A DNA stretch of 64,000 nucleotides from Neomegalonema sp. (GTDB taxonomy: Bacteria; Pseudomonadota; Alphaproteobacteria; Rhodobacterales; Rhodobacteraceae), in assembly GCA_022760435.1 (NCBI GenBank), contig JALEFY010000025.1, positions 1 through 64,000 of the forward strand. Reading direction: 5' to 3'. How positions within the stretch are numbered: position 1 is the stretch's first letter; each line of letters begins with the position of its first letter. Positions 38,020 through 46,240 of the stretch are shown in pieces. Both the position numbers and the translations under genes were made by a program. Below the pieces are notes generated by a model that was not told where the DNA came from, made no database searches, and saw only the letters and a list, made by a program, of their open reading frames with translations.

Positions 38020-39666
38020 TCACAGGGATTCAAGAAAACGGATCAATGCGTCGCGATCTTGCTTTGGCAATGCCCGCACGGCCTCGCGCGCCGCCTCTGC
38101 CTCGCCGCCATGCCAGAGCACCGCCTCGAGCAGTGAACGGGCGCGCCCATCATGCAGAAAATAACTGTGCCCGCTCACCGCCTTCGTCATGCCAATGCCC
38201 CAGAGCGGCGGCGTGCGCCATTCGCGCCCTGTCGCGAGCCATTCGGGGCGGTGATCGGCGAGCCCTTCGCCCATATCGTGCAGCAGGAAATCCGAATAGG
38301 GCCAGATGAGCTGGAAACTCTGCTCGGGCTGATCCTTCAGACGATGGGTAACGAATTTGGGTTGATGGCACTGCGCGCAGCCAAGGCCGTAGAACACCTC
38401 CTTGCCGCGCAGCACCAACGGATCCTCGAGATCGCGCCGGGCGGGCACCGCGAGATTGCGCGCATAAAAGCTGACCAGATCCAGCATTTTTGCCGAGATC
38501 TCCACCGGCTTCTCGCCGTCGTCATAGCCATGCGGCGCTTTCAGGCAAGCTTGCTGATCGGGTGTGCATTCGCCGCCGCCCCCCGGATGCAGCGGATTGG
38601 CGATGCCCATATCCCCGGCAAAGGCTCCGGCTGACTGCTCCTTCACCGTTGGCGCCCCGGCCTTGAGCCCGAAGCGGCCGAGCATCCATTGCCCGAATTC
38701 TGCGCTCCAGACCCGGTTGGGGCGGCCGGAGATCCCGTCGCCATCGCTGTCTTCGGGATCGGCGAGAGCGAGGATATCGCCTTGAGGGATCGCTTCGATG
38801 AGCCCCAGCCCGATCATTTGCGGCGCGATGCGGGGGCTGAGCTGCACCGCAGGATGCAGCGGGCCATAGCCGGTCTCGACGACGCTGTAGCGCGGGCGGC
38901 GCAGGGTTATCACGGAGCCATCGGCGAGGCTGACCGGGACCGGTTCATAGGCGATCCGCATGCGCCCTTCAGGGGCGTGGCCAGCGATGGCGCGGTCCTG
39001 CATCTGCAAGCCATAGACCGGCTCGGGTGCATTCGGCATCTTGTCCAGCACAGAAGCGGGCAGGCTGCTGAGCGACTTGGGAATCGACAGGCGCAGAAAC
39101 ATCGAATCGGCCGCATCCTGCGGGCCATCGGGTGGGTGCCCGCGCCCATCCTTCAAGTGGCAGCGCTGGCAGGAGGCGGTGTTGTAGATCGGCCCGAGCC
39201 CATCCGTTTGGGCATTGGCGCCCGGTGCTGGCTCAAAAACCCGCTCGAACAGGCCATTGCCGAGCTTGAACAGCGCTTCGCGTTCAAAGGGCATATTGGC
39301 CGAAGGCGTCGAGAATGCCTCGCGGCTGTGGAGGCCAAAGCGGGTCGCTTTGCCCGCGGGGTGGGTCTCGAAGCGTTCTGGCCGCGAGAAATCCTCCGCC
39401 AAGGCGCGCACCGCTGCGATCCGGGCCCGTTCCTTGTCGGTCCGCGGGATGATCGCGAGATGCGGCTCGCCCCAGGGGGCGGCATCGCCTTTCGCTTCGG
39501 CATGCGGCGCTTGCTCTGCCGTCGCTCCTGCGGATGCGGCTGGCTTGCTGAGATGTTTGGGGGAAGCGGCTGGCCCGGTTGGGCTGGCTGGAGCGGCGGC
39601 CGGAAGGGCCCATACTCCGCTCGTCAACAACGCCGCGAGGGCGGCGCGCGCGAGTGACGCTGTCAT
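38020..39666 (-). CDS. Di-haem oxidoreductase family protein
   Basis: A 548-residue secreted protein with two c-type haem-binding motifs: CQRCH at residues 166-170 and CAQCH at 430-434. A signal peptide covers about residues 1-25. The DUF1111 (di-haem thiol oxidoreductase) family is recognised from the spacing and blocks such as DGRGHPPDGP and PPLWGIGM. It probably transfers electrons in the periplasm as part of iron handling; the reaction is unproven. AGGA precedes the ATG. It is the first gene of the three-gene minus-strand operon; the canonical first imelysin gene often found upstream is absent. Confidence 0.9.
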   Translation of the reverse strand: MTASLARAALAALLTSGVWALPAAAPASPTGPAASPKHLSKPAASAGATAEQAPHAEAKGDAAPWGEPHLAIIPRTDKERARIAAVRALAEDFSRPERFETHPAGKATRFGLHSREAFSTPSANMPFEREALFKLGNGLFERVFEPAPGANAQTDGLGPIYNTASCQRCHLKDGRGHPPDGPQDAADSMFLRLSIPKSLSSLPASVLDKMPNAPEPVYGLQMQDRAIAGHAPEGRMRIAYEPVPVSLADGSVITLRRPRYSVVETGYGPLHPAVQLSPRIAPQMIGLGLIEAIPQGDILALADPEDSDGDGISGRPNRVWSAEFGQWMLGRFGLKAGAPTVKEQSAGAFAGDMGIANPLHPGGGGECTPDQQACLKAPHGYDDGEKPVEISAKMLDLVSFYARNLAVPARRDLEDPLVLRGKEVFYGLGCAQCHQPKFVTHRLKDQPEQSFQLIWPYSDFLLHDMGEGLADHRPEWLATGREWRTPPLWGIGMTKAVSGHSYFLHDGRARSLLEAVLWHGGEAEAAREAVRALPKQDRDALIRFLESL

Positions 39667-39783
39667 GGTCGGTTCCTGTCGGTCTGCGGTGCGCCCGATT
39701 GGATTCGACGCGCCTGACTACCGTGCGCCTTGAGCTAGCGCGGTCCATGATCGAGATCAACCGCGTTCTCGGCTCATCAAAGG

Positions 39784-39815
39784 GGGTGCGGGGAGGCCTG
39801 CCCCCCGCACCCATT
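39784..39815 (-). terminator. Probable terminator after phoX-like gene
   Basis: GGGTGCGGGG (39784-39793) pairs exactly with CCCCGCACCC (39803-39812) around a nine-base loop. It lies between the PhoX-like stop codon at 39834 and the di-haem gene on the minus strand. The T-run on that strand is short (CCCTTTG), so read-through is possible. Confidence 0.65.
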
Positions 39816-39833
39816 TTCAATGCTCAGCGCCGC

Positions 39834-41387
39834 TTATTTGCGGTAGACCCACAGAGCGTTGTTCTCGTGATTGCTGGTGTCTTCGCCAATGAGGACATCG
39901 CCATTGCCGAGCACGAGCACATTGTCCGGGTTCGAGATCGAGCCGACCGGGCAGGCATTGGGCTTGTTGGCCTTGTCATAGCCGTGACCGGCGACCAGCG
40001 GGACCATTTTCGAGACGTTGAAATTCGCGTCGAGTTTCATCTCGTAGACCACGCCGCATTTGTTTTCGGCCAGATCGATATCGCCTTCGCCATCGCTCAT
40101 GGTTTTGCCGATCGACGACATCGCCATGACCATGAACGGCACCGAGCCGTCCTTGGCACCGGCGAAGTTGATGTTCACGCCTTCCATCTTGCGGAATTCA
40201 CCGGTCGCGCCTTTGGCCACGGCAGCCTTGCGGCTTTCGAGGAAGGCAACGCGGTTATCGGCGGCATCGCCAGCGGCCCAGGCGGCGACTTCTTCGTCGG
40301 TGATGTAGCTGGTCTTGCCGGCTTCGTACTTGTCGGTGCCGATGCCGTCATACTGACGAACCCAGCCTTCGATCTCTGCGTTCGAGCCATGGGCGAGCTC
40401 AATCCAGGAGATTTGCAGCGCGGTGTCCGCGGCAGAGGCGCCAGCCTCGCCCAGTTGCTTGATCTTGGCGGCGAACAGGGTGCCCGCGCTCAGATCGCCC
40501 GCCTTGTCGGCAACGAATTTGAAGAAGACAACGCCGGTGCCGTCATCGGAGAGATAGACGGTCTTGTTATCGGGCATCACCACCGAGTTCTCGTGGCTGA
40601 AACGGCCCATCGAGAAATGCTTGACCGGGCGGACATCGCCGGTCGGGTTTTTCATTTCGATGATATAGCCGTAATCATACGGGTTCGGGAACTGGCCCAG
40701 ATGCGATGCCAGAGCAGCGACATCCTCATGTTCCTTGTACTCGACATTGTTCCACTCGGCGGTGTCGTCGAAATACAGCTCTTCCGAGCTCAGGGGCGTG
40801 TTCCACGGGGAGACGGTGCCGAAGCAGTTGATCCAGGTGCCGTTCACGGCGGAGAAATCGACCATCGAGACCGAGCCTTCGGCCACCGACCAGGTGCCAT
40901 CGGCAGCGCGGCTCAGTTTTGCGCGCGACATGCCGCCCGGGGTGTTTTCCCAGTTGGTGAACAGGAAGCCTTCGTTCTCACCGGTCGGGATGAAGCCGTT
41001 GAAATCCGGGTCGTTCGAGACCAGCAGACCTTCGCCGCCAGCAGTGTTGATCACGCCGACAACGCCCATGTCACCTTCCTGGAGCAGGGTCTGATAGGCG
41101 CCCAGGGTGCTCATGACACCGATCTTCTCGGCATCGGTGCTCGGGGCGGCTTGCTCACCGGCGGCCCAGTTCACATTGGCGATGACGCCGACGGTGGCCT
41201 TGGAATAGGGGCCGTCGATCTTGGCATCCGGGTGCTGGATGTTCATGAACAGGTCCGAGCCGTGCTCGTAAAGACCAGTGATCTCGGCCTTGAGCGGAAC
41301 GGTCAGAACACGGGTCAGGCCTTCGGCCGATGCTGCAACCGGGGTCAGCACCGATGCGGCCAGCAGGCCGGCGATGAGCTTTTTCAT
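39834..41387 (-). CDS. PhoX-like secreted phosphatase
   Basis: A 517-residue secreted protein of the DUF839/PhoX family. The signal peptide is MKKLIAGLLAASVLTPVAASA. The beta-propeller core has FTNWENTPGGMSR, SPWNTPLSSEE, GRFSHENSVVMPDNKTVYLS and a C-terminal DNVLVLGNGDVLIGEDT. PhoX enzymes are calcium/iron phosphomonoesterases that release phosphate from organic phosphate; activity here is inferred from family. Codon use favours CTG, GGC, GGT and ATC as in well-expressed genes. GGAGAG precedes the ATG at 41387. A Pho-box-like sequence lies about 70 bases upstream. Confidence 0.85.
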   Translation of the reverse strand: MKKLIAGLLAASVLTPVAASAEGLTRVLTVPLKAEITGLYEHGSDLFMNIQHPDAKIDGPYSKATVGVIANVNWAAGEQAAPSTDAEKIGVMSTLGAYQTLLQEGDMGVVGVINTAGGEGLLVSNDPDFNGFIPTGENEGFLFTNWENTPGGMSRAKLSRAADGTWSVAEGSVSMVDFSAVNGTWINCFGTVSPWNTPLSSEELYFDDTAEWNNVEYKEHEDVAALASHLGQFPNPYDYGYIIEMKNPTGDVRPVKHFSMGRFSHENSVVMPDNKTVYLSDDGTGVVFFKFVADKAGDLSAGTLFAAKIKQLGEAGASAADTALQISWIELAHGSNAEIEGWVRQYDGIGTDKYEAGKTSYITDEEVAAWAAGDAADNRVAFLESRKAAVAKGATGEFRKMEGVNINFAGAKDGSVPFMVMAMSSIGKTMSDGEGDIDLAENKCGVVYEMKLDANFNVSKMVPLVAGHGYDKANKPNACPVGSISNPDNVLVLGNGDVLIGEDTSNHENNALWVYRK

Positions 41388-41456
41388 GTAAGATCTCTCC
41401 ATTGCTACCGAGTGCCGTTGCGGCACCTTTGGCAGCGCGGACCATAGGAGCGTTCT

Positions 41457-41474
41457 ACGACAAAACGATCACAA
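41457..41474 (-). promoter_or_regulatory. Candidate Pho box upstream of phoX-like gene
   Basis: On the minus strand it reads TTGTGAT-CGTT-TTGTCGT: two 7-base direct repeats 11 bases apart, each matching the Pho-box half CTGTCAT at five of seven positions. The architecture (7-4-7) equals that of PhoB sites. It lies about 70 bases before the phosphatase start. Assignment is by eye only. Confidence 0.4.
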
Positions 41475-41519
41475 GGGCCGGAGCTGGCTGCGCTTTCTCG
41501 CGTAGCCTTGTGCGGATCC

Positions 41520-42731
41520 TCACAGGGAGCTGTGGGCGAGTGCCTCGAAATGCCCACGCGGGTCGGTCGGGCTCAGGGTGCCAGCGACGACTTGCTGGAT
41601 GCTGTGCCGAATGCTCTGGGCGAAACTGCGGTAGCTGGGCCCCGAGGCCGCCCGTTTGGCGAGCGCGATTCGGTCGGACGGGCTGCGTGGCAGGGCGGAG
41701 AATTCGATGAAGGCCTGCGCCAGGCTCACCGGATCTTGCGGATCGAACAGCACCGAGCCGCTCAGATCAGCGAGCTCCGCTCCGGCGCCGGTTGCGGCAA
41801 CGAGAACCGGTTGCCCGAGCCGCGTGGCCTCCAGCACCCAGCGCCCGGTTGCATCGCGCAATTGCGGCAAGATCAGCCCGCGCGAGCGATAGAGCGCGCC
41901 GCGCAGGGTTTCGATATCGCTCAGCGGTGAGGCGGTGACGTGGCGCGATTGCAGAGCCTCCGGGGCCGGGCCGTCGGTGAGAAACAGGTGGAAATGCGCC
42001 CCCTCGAAAGCAGTGCCAAAGCGCTGCATCGCCGCGGACAGGACCTCCAGATTGCCAAGCGGCCCGCCGGGTGCGATCACGATATAGGGCGCACCGCGCT
42101 CGCCCTTGCCTGCGTGTTCTTCGCTCCCCCAGCGGGCTTGTGCTTGCGCGAAGTCAGGGCCAAGGCAGCCGGGCCGAGCGATGATTGCTGGCGCGCTGTG
42201 ATCTTGCGCGAAAAGGCGCTCATGATCGCGCCAAACGGCCTCGGAAGGGCAGACGATCAACGCCGCGCGATCCAGCGAGCGCGCAAGCGTGATGCGCCGG
42301 TTTCGAACCTGATCGCGCTCACCAGTACCTTGATCGCCATGCGAGGGTGCTAGATTTGGCGCGAGCAAGGGGGCGATATCGTGCAGGATCTGCACGTTGA
42401 AATCGAAAGGATGGGCCTTGGCCTGCGGCGCGATGCTCAGCCCGACCAAGGGTTCATCCTCATATTTCGCGATTGCCTTGTCGAGCAGCCCGGTTTGCAC
42501 CAGCCCGGCGCTCAGCTTGCGGCGATGCTCGCCTCCTTCGAAATTTCGGGCGGTCCATTCGATGAAACGCTCCGGGTAGAGCCGTCCGGCGTGATGACAA
42601 TAGACCCGGTCAAACACATCGAGGCATTCTCGCAGGCCGAGCGCCAGGCCGAGGATCAACTCAGCATGCGCGGGCGGGTTCTCGGCACTGCGGCTCTCGA
42701 AAGCCGGGCTGACATCAATGAAGAGTTTCAT
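41520..42731 (-). CDS. GT-B-like glycosyltransferase 5 of the minus-strand cluster
   Basis: A 403-residue protein, last in a five-gene minus-strand run. The C-terminal half is GT4-like: APGGPLGNLEVLSAAMQRFG, then RGLILPQLRDATGRWVLEA and LGQPVLVAATGAGAELADL, which place the E-x7-E type glutamate region. The N-terminal half (MKLFIDVSPAFES, then QILHDIAPLLAP) is an acceptor-side Rossmann domain. No membrane segment. The ribosome-binding site before the ATG is weak. Donor, acceptor and polymer are unknown. Confidence 0.75.
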   Translation of the reverse strand: MKLFIDVSPAFESRSAENPPAHAELILGLALGLRECLDVFDRVYCHHAGRLYPERFIEWTARNFEGGEHRRKLSAGLVQTGLLDKAIAKYEDEPLVGLSIAPQAKAHPFDFNVQILHDIAPLLAPNLAPSHGDQGTGERDQVRNRRITLARSLDRAALIVCPSEAVWRDHERLFAQDHSAPAIIARPGCLGPDFAQAQARWGSEEHAGKGERGAPYIVIAPGGPLGNLEVLSAAMQRFGTAFEGAHFHLFLTDGPAPEALQSRHVTASPLSDIETLRGALYRSRGLILPQLRDATGRWVLEATRLGQPVLVAATGAGAELADLSGSVLFDPQDPVSLAQAFIEFSALPRSPSDRIALAKRAASGPSYRSFAQSIRHSIQQVVAGTLSPTDPRGHFEALAHSSL

Positions 42732-42790
42732 GGCATTCTCATTCGGCAGCGTCCTGCGTGATCCTGTCGGGCTCTTGGCCGTTGTTCGGC

Positions 42791-44116
42791 TCAGGCGGCG
42801 GCGATGGCGGAGCGCGAAGGCAGGGGCGGCGTGGTCCGCGTTTCCTCATCCAGCGATGCTGCGAGAGGGGCGGGGGTGGCGGGCGGCGCATGGGTTGGAG
42901 CTTCTCCCGGGCGGTGCGCTGAGCCCACTCCCATGCTCATTCCCGTGCTCACTCCCATGGCGCTTTGAAGCACGCGAGCCAAAGCCTCATCACCGGCCAG
43001 GTTGGCCACGTGCCGGGCAGCCGCCTGCGCGCGCTCGCGGCGATATCCGTCCGACATCGCTTCAGCGCGGGTAAAGGCTTCGGCCAGCGCACCGCCCGAG
43101 CAGCCCCATTCGCGCAAGCCGCTCACGCCCAAGGGGCTCTGTTCGCGCGGCAAGGCGCGCAGATCCGCTTGAGCGAGGATGGCGGTGTCCTCGGTCGCCA
43201 GATCCGCCAAAACTGTGCAGCCGGGAGTAATGGGCACGCATTGCGCCGCCATCGCCTCGAGCAGCAGGCGATCATGCCCCGCCTGCCGGGCGCAAGGACG
43301 AATGAAAAAGTCGCCCGCGCCGAGCAGGATCGCACGACCGGCATCGCTCAGCGGCTCGGCGATGAAGCCGATCCGGGGGCCATGTTCTCCTGCGATATCA
43401 TCAAGGCCGAGCAGTCCGCGCGCGAGCTTGAAGCTGGCCCGGCTTGGCTCCAGATCGAGCGCAATCAGGAGCTGCCCGCTCTCCAGCGCCCCGGCAGCCT
43501 TCAGCAAGGCTTTGAGCGCCCGTCGCTCGGCAAAGGGATCAAGCGCCGCGATCATCAGCGGACCGGGGCGCTGGGCTCGAAATCCGCTCAGGCGCTCGGG
43601 GCGCATGGCGCCCACGGGCAGGCTCGTCGTCCAGATCGGGGCGGGGAAGTCATCGAGCCCAATGGTGCTATCGGCGGCGGTTGCCGGGGAGGCGGCGCCA
43701 ATCGGTGTTGGCATCAGCACATTGCCGGGGCCCTTGGCGGCGTTCAACAAGCCTTGCGCATGGCTGCTACCGGCCAGAACCAGATTGGCGCGCGAGAGCA
43801 GACGCAACTGGTCGCGCATTGGATCATCGCCGATGGCGCGCCCGCTCAGCGCATGCCACGCCCAGTCGAAAACCACCGCGAGCTGGGTGCCGTAAACGCT
43901 CGCAGCTTGCTCAAGCGGTGCGAGGCAGACATGCCAGCCGGGCTCTGAAGGATCATCCTGCACGAAGACCCGGCGCGCGGCGGCGCTGTCATGGATCGGA
44001 GCGCTGAGCCAGCGCGGCGCGAGGCCCAGTCGCTCGAAAGCAGCCGCAAACGCGTCGGCCCGTTCGCACACGGCCTTGCCTGCGGCCGCATTCGGCATTG
44101 TCACAAACAGCTTCAT
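42791..44116 (-). CDS. Divergent GT-B-like protein with low-complexity tail
   Basis: A 441-residue protein. Its C-terminal Rossmann half includes GAGDFFIRPCARQAGHDRLL, LEAMAAQCVPITPGCTVLAD, recognisable as GT-B-like. The N-terminal half is weakly conserved and no second sugar-donor motif can be placed. The last 55 residues are Pro/Ala/Thr/Gly-rich and contain a 12-bp tandem array (42926-42961), so the C-terminus is probably disordered. GGGG precedes the ATG at 44116. Function inferred from fold-like features only. Confidence 0.65.
   Translation of the reverse strand: MKLFVTMPNAAAGKAVCERADAFAAAFERLGLAPRWLSAPIHDSAAARRVFVQDDPSEPGWHVCLAPLEQAASVYGTQLAVVFDWAWHALSGRAIGDDPMRDQLRLLSRANLVLAGSSHAQGLLNAAKGPGNVLMPTPIGAASPATAADSTIGLDDFPAPIWTTSLPVGAMRPERLSGFRAQRPGPLMIAALDPFAERRALKALLKAAGALESGQLLIALDLEPSRASFKLARGLLGLDDIAGEHGPRIGFIAEPLSDAGRAILLGAGDFFIRPCARQAGHDRLLLEAMAAQCVPITPGCTVLADLATEDTAILAQADLRALPREQSPLGVSGLREWGCSGGALAEAFTRAEAMSDGYRRERAQAAARHVANLAGDEALARVLQSAMGVSTGMSMGVGSAHRPGEAPTHAPPATPAPLAASLDEETRTTPPLPSRSAIAAA
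42926..42961 (-). repeat. Three 12-bp tandem repeats in coding sequence
   Basis: CACTCCCATGCT (42926), CATTCCCGTGCT (42938) and CACTCCCATGGC (42950). On the minus strand they encode repeats of the form SMGV/STGM near the C-terminal tail of the GT-B-like protein. Confidence 0.8.
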
Positions 44117-44235
44117 GTACGCCTAGCCCCATCCCATTCATTGTCGTCCAGAGGGGGGCTCCCCCAAGCTCCATTCCCCCAAGCACCACTCATCTTGCGC
44201 CCCCGATCTTGCGCCGAGTCGCCTCTAGCCCTCTT

Positions 44236-45051
44236 TTAGCCTACGCGGGCGGCGTAAAATTGCGAGAGGGGGGCGGCGTTTCGAGCAAACGCGGCCAAAT
44301 CGTGGCCGGCCTGTTGCAGCAGCGCGTCGTAGTGCCCTTCGCTCCAGATCTCCGGGTCGAATTCCAGTCCCAAAGCCCTGAAGGCGAGCTCGGGGGAGCG
44401 AATCTGCATCGATGCATCCGGCAGGAGAAAACTGGTGTCGGATTCATGCCAGAGCTGCGAGCAGCGAAAGGCGCTGAGCCCGGGCGCGAGCCGCTTGCCG
44501 CGCACTTGCTCCTGAAATTCCTGACCGCTGGCCAGTTCGAGGGCAAGCTCGGCGGCCCGAAGCTCGCCCTGTCGCAAGCGATCGGCGGCGAAGCTCTCTT
44601 CCTCTGGCTCTGGCACCCGCCCGAGAATGTCCTGATAGAGCCCCGCCACGACGCTCTGGGCGGGCAGCCCCAGCGCGCGGGCTTCATCGGGGGTGCAGCT
44701 TGGGCCGCCTTGCCGGGCGAGCGCGGGCAGATTGACCCGGGCCACAAAGTCGCCGATCCGGCTGGTCTCCAGCCGGTCCGTGCCCGGATGGACCTGGCCG
44801 CTATAGGGCGCATAGAGGTAATAGCCGCCCGCCAGCCTGGCGCCGTCCGGGAAGACCACCGTATCGGCCTCCAGCAGCAGGGCATCGCCGCCATGATAAA
44901 GGCAATGCGCGGTCGGATGGCCCGGCAGGCCGACATCTTCGATACGCCCATGCAGATCGAGCAAAAAGAGAATGTCGAGCGCCGCAGAATGGCGCGGATT
45001 GCGAAAGCGGATCCGAAGATCCGGCCCGTCAGCGATCATTTGCTCAAACAT
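44236..45051 (-). CDS. DUF4214-domain protein
   Basis: A 271-residue protein. The centre, about residues 134-182, is a DUF4214 domain: GLYQDILGRVPEPEEES through SGQEFQEQV. This helical domain resembles phycobilisome linkers and is found in surface and glycan-related proteins. The N-terminal part (from MFEQMIADGPDLRIRF) is a beta-rich segment not recognised. The start at 45051 overlaps the upstream gene by eight bases with GGGGGG just before it. The same domain is present twice in the giant GT2 protein at 24615, linking the two clusters. Confidence 0.75.
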   Translation of the reverse strand: MFEQMIADGPDLRIRFRNPRHSAALDILFLLDLHGRIEDVGLPGHPTAHCLYHGGDALLLEADTVVFPDGARLAGGYYLYAPYSGQVHPGTDRLETSRIGDFVARVNLPALARQGGPSCTPDEARALGLPAQSVVAGLYQDILGRVPEPEEESFAADRLRQGELRAAELALELASGQEFQEQVRGKRLAPGLSAFRCSQLWHESDTSFLLPDASMQIRSPELAFRALGLEFDPEIWSEGHYDALLQQAGHDLAAFARNAAPLSQFYAARVG

Positions 45052-46240
45052 GCAAGGCCCCCCGCCAATCGGTCCCAAGCGTCGGTGCCGCGCGCAGTTT
45101 CTCTTCGGCATCGGCGATGATTGTCTGCGCCGCCATCTCCCAGGTGAAATGACGGGCTCGGGTTGCGCCGAGCCGATTGCGCGGCTGGGCGAGAGCGGCG
45201 TCAAACGCCTCGCAGAACTGACCGGCGAATTGTCCGGGCTGATTGGGATCGAAATAGCGACACGCGCCGCCGCCGATATCCGTATTCGCCCCGCCCAGAC
45301 TGGTCAGAACCGGTTTCTCCGCCGCCATCGCGCTGATCAGCCAATGCGGGTCGAGCCCATCGAGATCCGCCCCCACCACCAGAAGCGCCGCGTCAATCAG
45401 GTGCCGAGCGGCGTGATCTTCGAGCCGATCAAGGATCACCACTTGCTCATCGAGCATTGCGCTCAGGCCGAGCCCGTCGAAAAGTCGGCGCCAGTCCTCG
45501 GGGTTCGAGCCTTCGTCAATCACGACCAGATCGAACTGATACTGGCTGCCCGGATCGCGAGCGAGCCAGGCCAGCAAGGGGTTGTCGATGGCCCTTTGCG
45601 GCAGATCGGCCCAGAGCAGGATCAAGGGTCGGATGCCATCATGGACGATCTCGATTGGCGCTGGCGCGGCGGCATCCTCCAGCGCGCCGCCGATGGGCAG
45701 GGCTTTCACATCGCACTGATCCTGCGCATCTAGATATAGCTGCGCCTCGGCCGCTGCGGCGCCGTTGAGGCAAAAGAGCGTGTCGGCATGCCCGAGCGCG
45801 TGCTCATGGCTGTGCAGCATCTCGCGCCGCTTTTGCGGATCGCGCATGCGAAGCAAGGGGGCAAGGCGATCGAGCACGATCGCTTCGGCGGCAAAGAGCC
45901 CGTGCACGAAGCGGGTCGCGGGGAAAAAGCCGTAGCTCTTGGGATCGGCCACCGGCAAGGTGCCGCGCGTGCGCAGACGGTGCGCGGCGGAGGCGAAACT
46001 GGCGGCCTCCATCCCGTTCAAGGCATCGAGCGCAAGGGCGCGGGGCAGTTTCAGATCACCGTGGATGAAGTCAAGCCGCGTGCCCAGCGCCTCGTGCAGC
46101 GCCTTGCCGAGGAGCCGGATGCGCCGCGCTTCCATCTTCTGTGCCTGCGCCGGATCGCTGCCCAGCGCGCTCAGATCATAGGACAGGCGCACGGAGCGCT
46201 CATGGCTCCGGGCGGCGCCGTTCATTTGCAGCGCATTCAT
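45044..46240 (-). CDS. GT-B-like glycosyltransferase 2 of the cluster
   Basis: A 398-residue protein. The C-terminal half is GT4-like: RPLILLWADLPQRAIDNPLL, IDAALLVVGADLDGLDPHW and SAMAAEKPVLTSLGGANTDI. The N-terminal half is helical and poorly recognisable. The ATG at 46240 overlaps the stop codon of the upstream gene as ATGA, so the two are translationally coupled; it in turn overlaps the DUF4214 gene. Substrates unknown. Confidence 0.7.
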   Translation of the reverse strand: MNALQMNGAARSHERSVRLSYDLSALGSDPAQAQKMEARRIRLLGKALHEALGTRLDFIHGDLKLPRALALDALNGMEAASFASAAHRLRTRGTLPVADPKSYGFFPATRFVHGLFAAEAIVLDRLAPLLRMRDPQKRREMLHSHEHALGHADTLFCLNGAAAAEAQLYLDAQDQCDVKALPIGGALEDAAAPAPIEIVHDGIRPLILLWADLPQRAIDNPLLAWLARDPGSQYQFDLVVIDEGSNPEDWRRLFDGLGLSAMLDEQVVILDRLEDHAARHLIDAALLVVGADLDGLDPHWLISAMAAEKPVLTSLGGANTDIGGGACRYFDPNQPGQFAGQFCEAFDAALAQPRNRLGATRARHFTWEMAAQTIIADAEEKLRAAPTLGTDWRGALHV

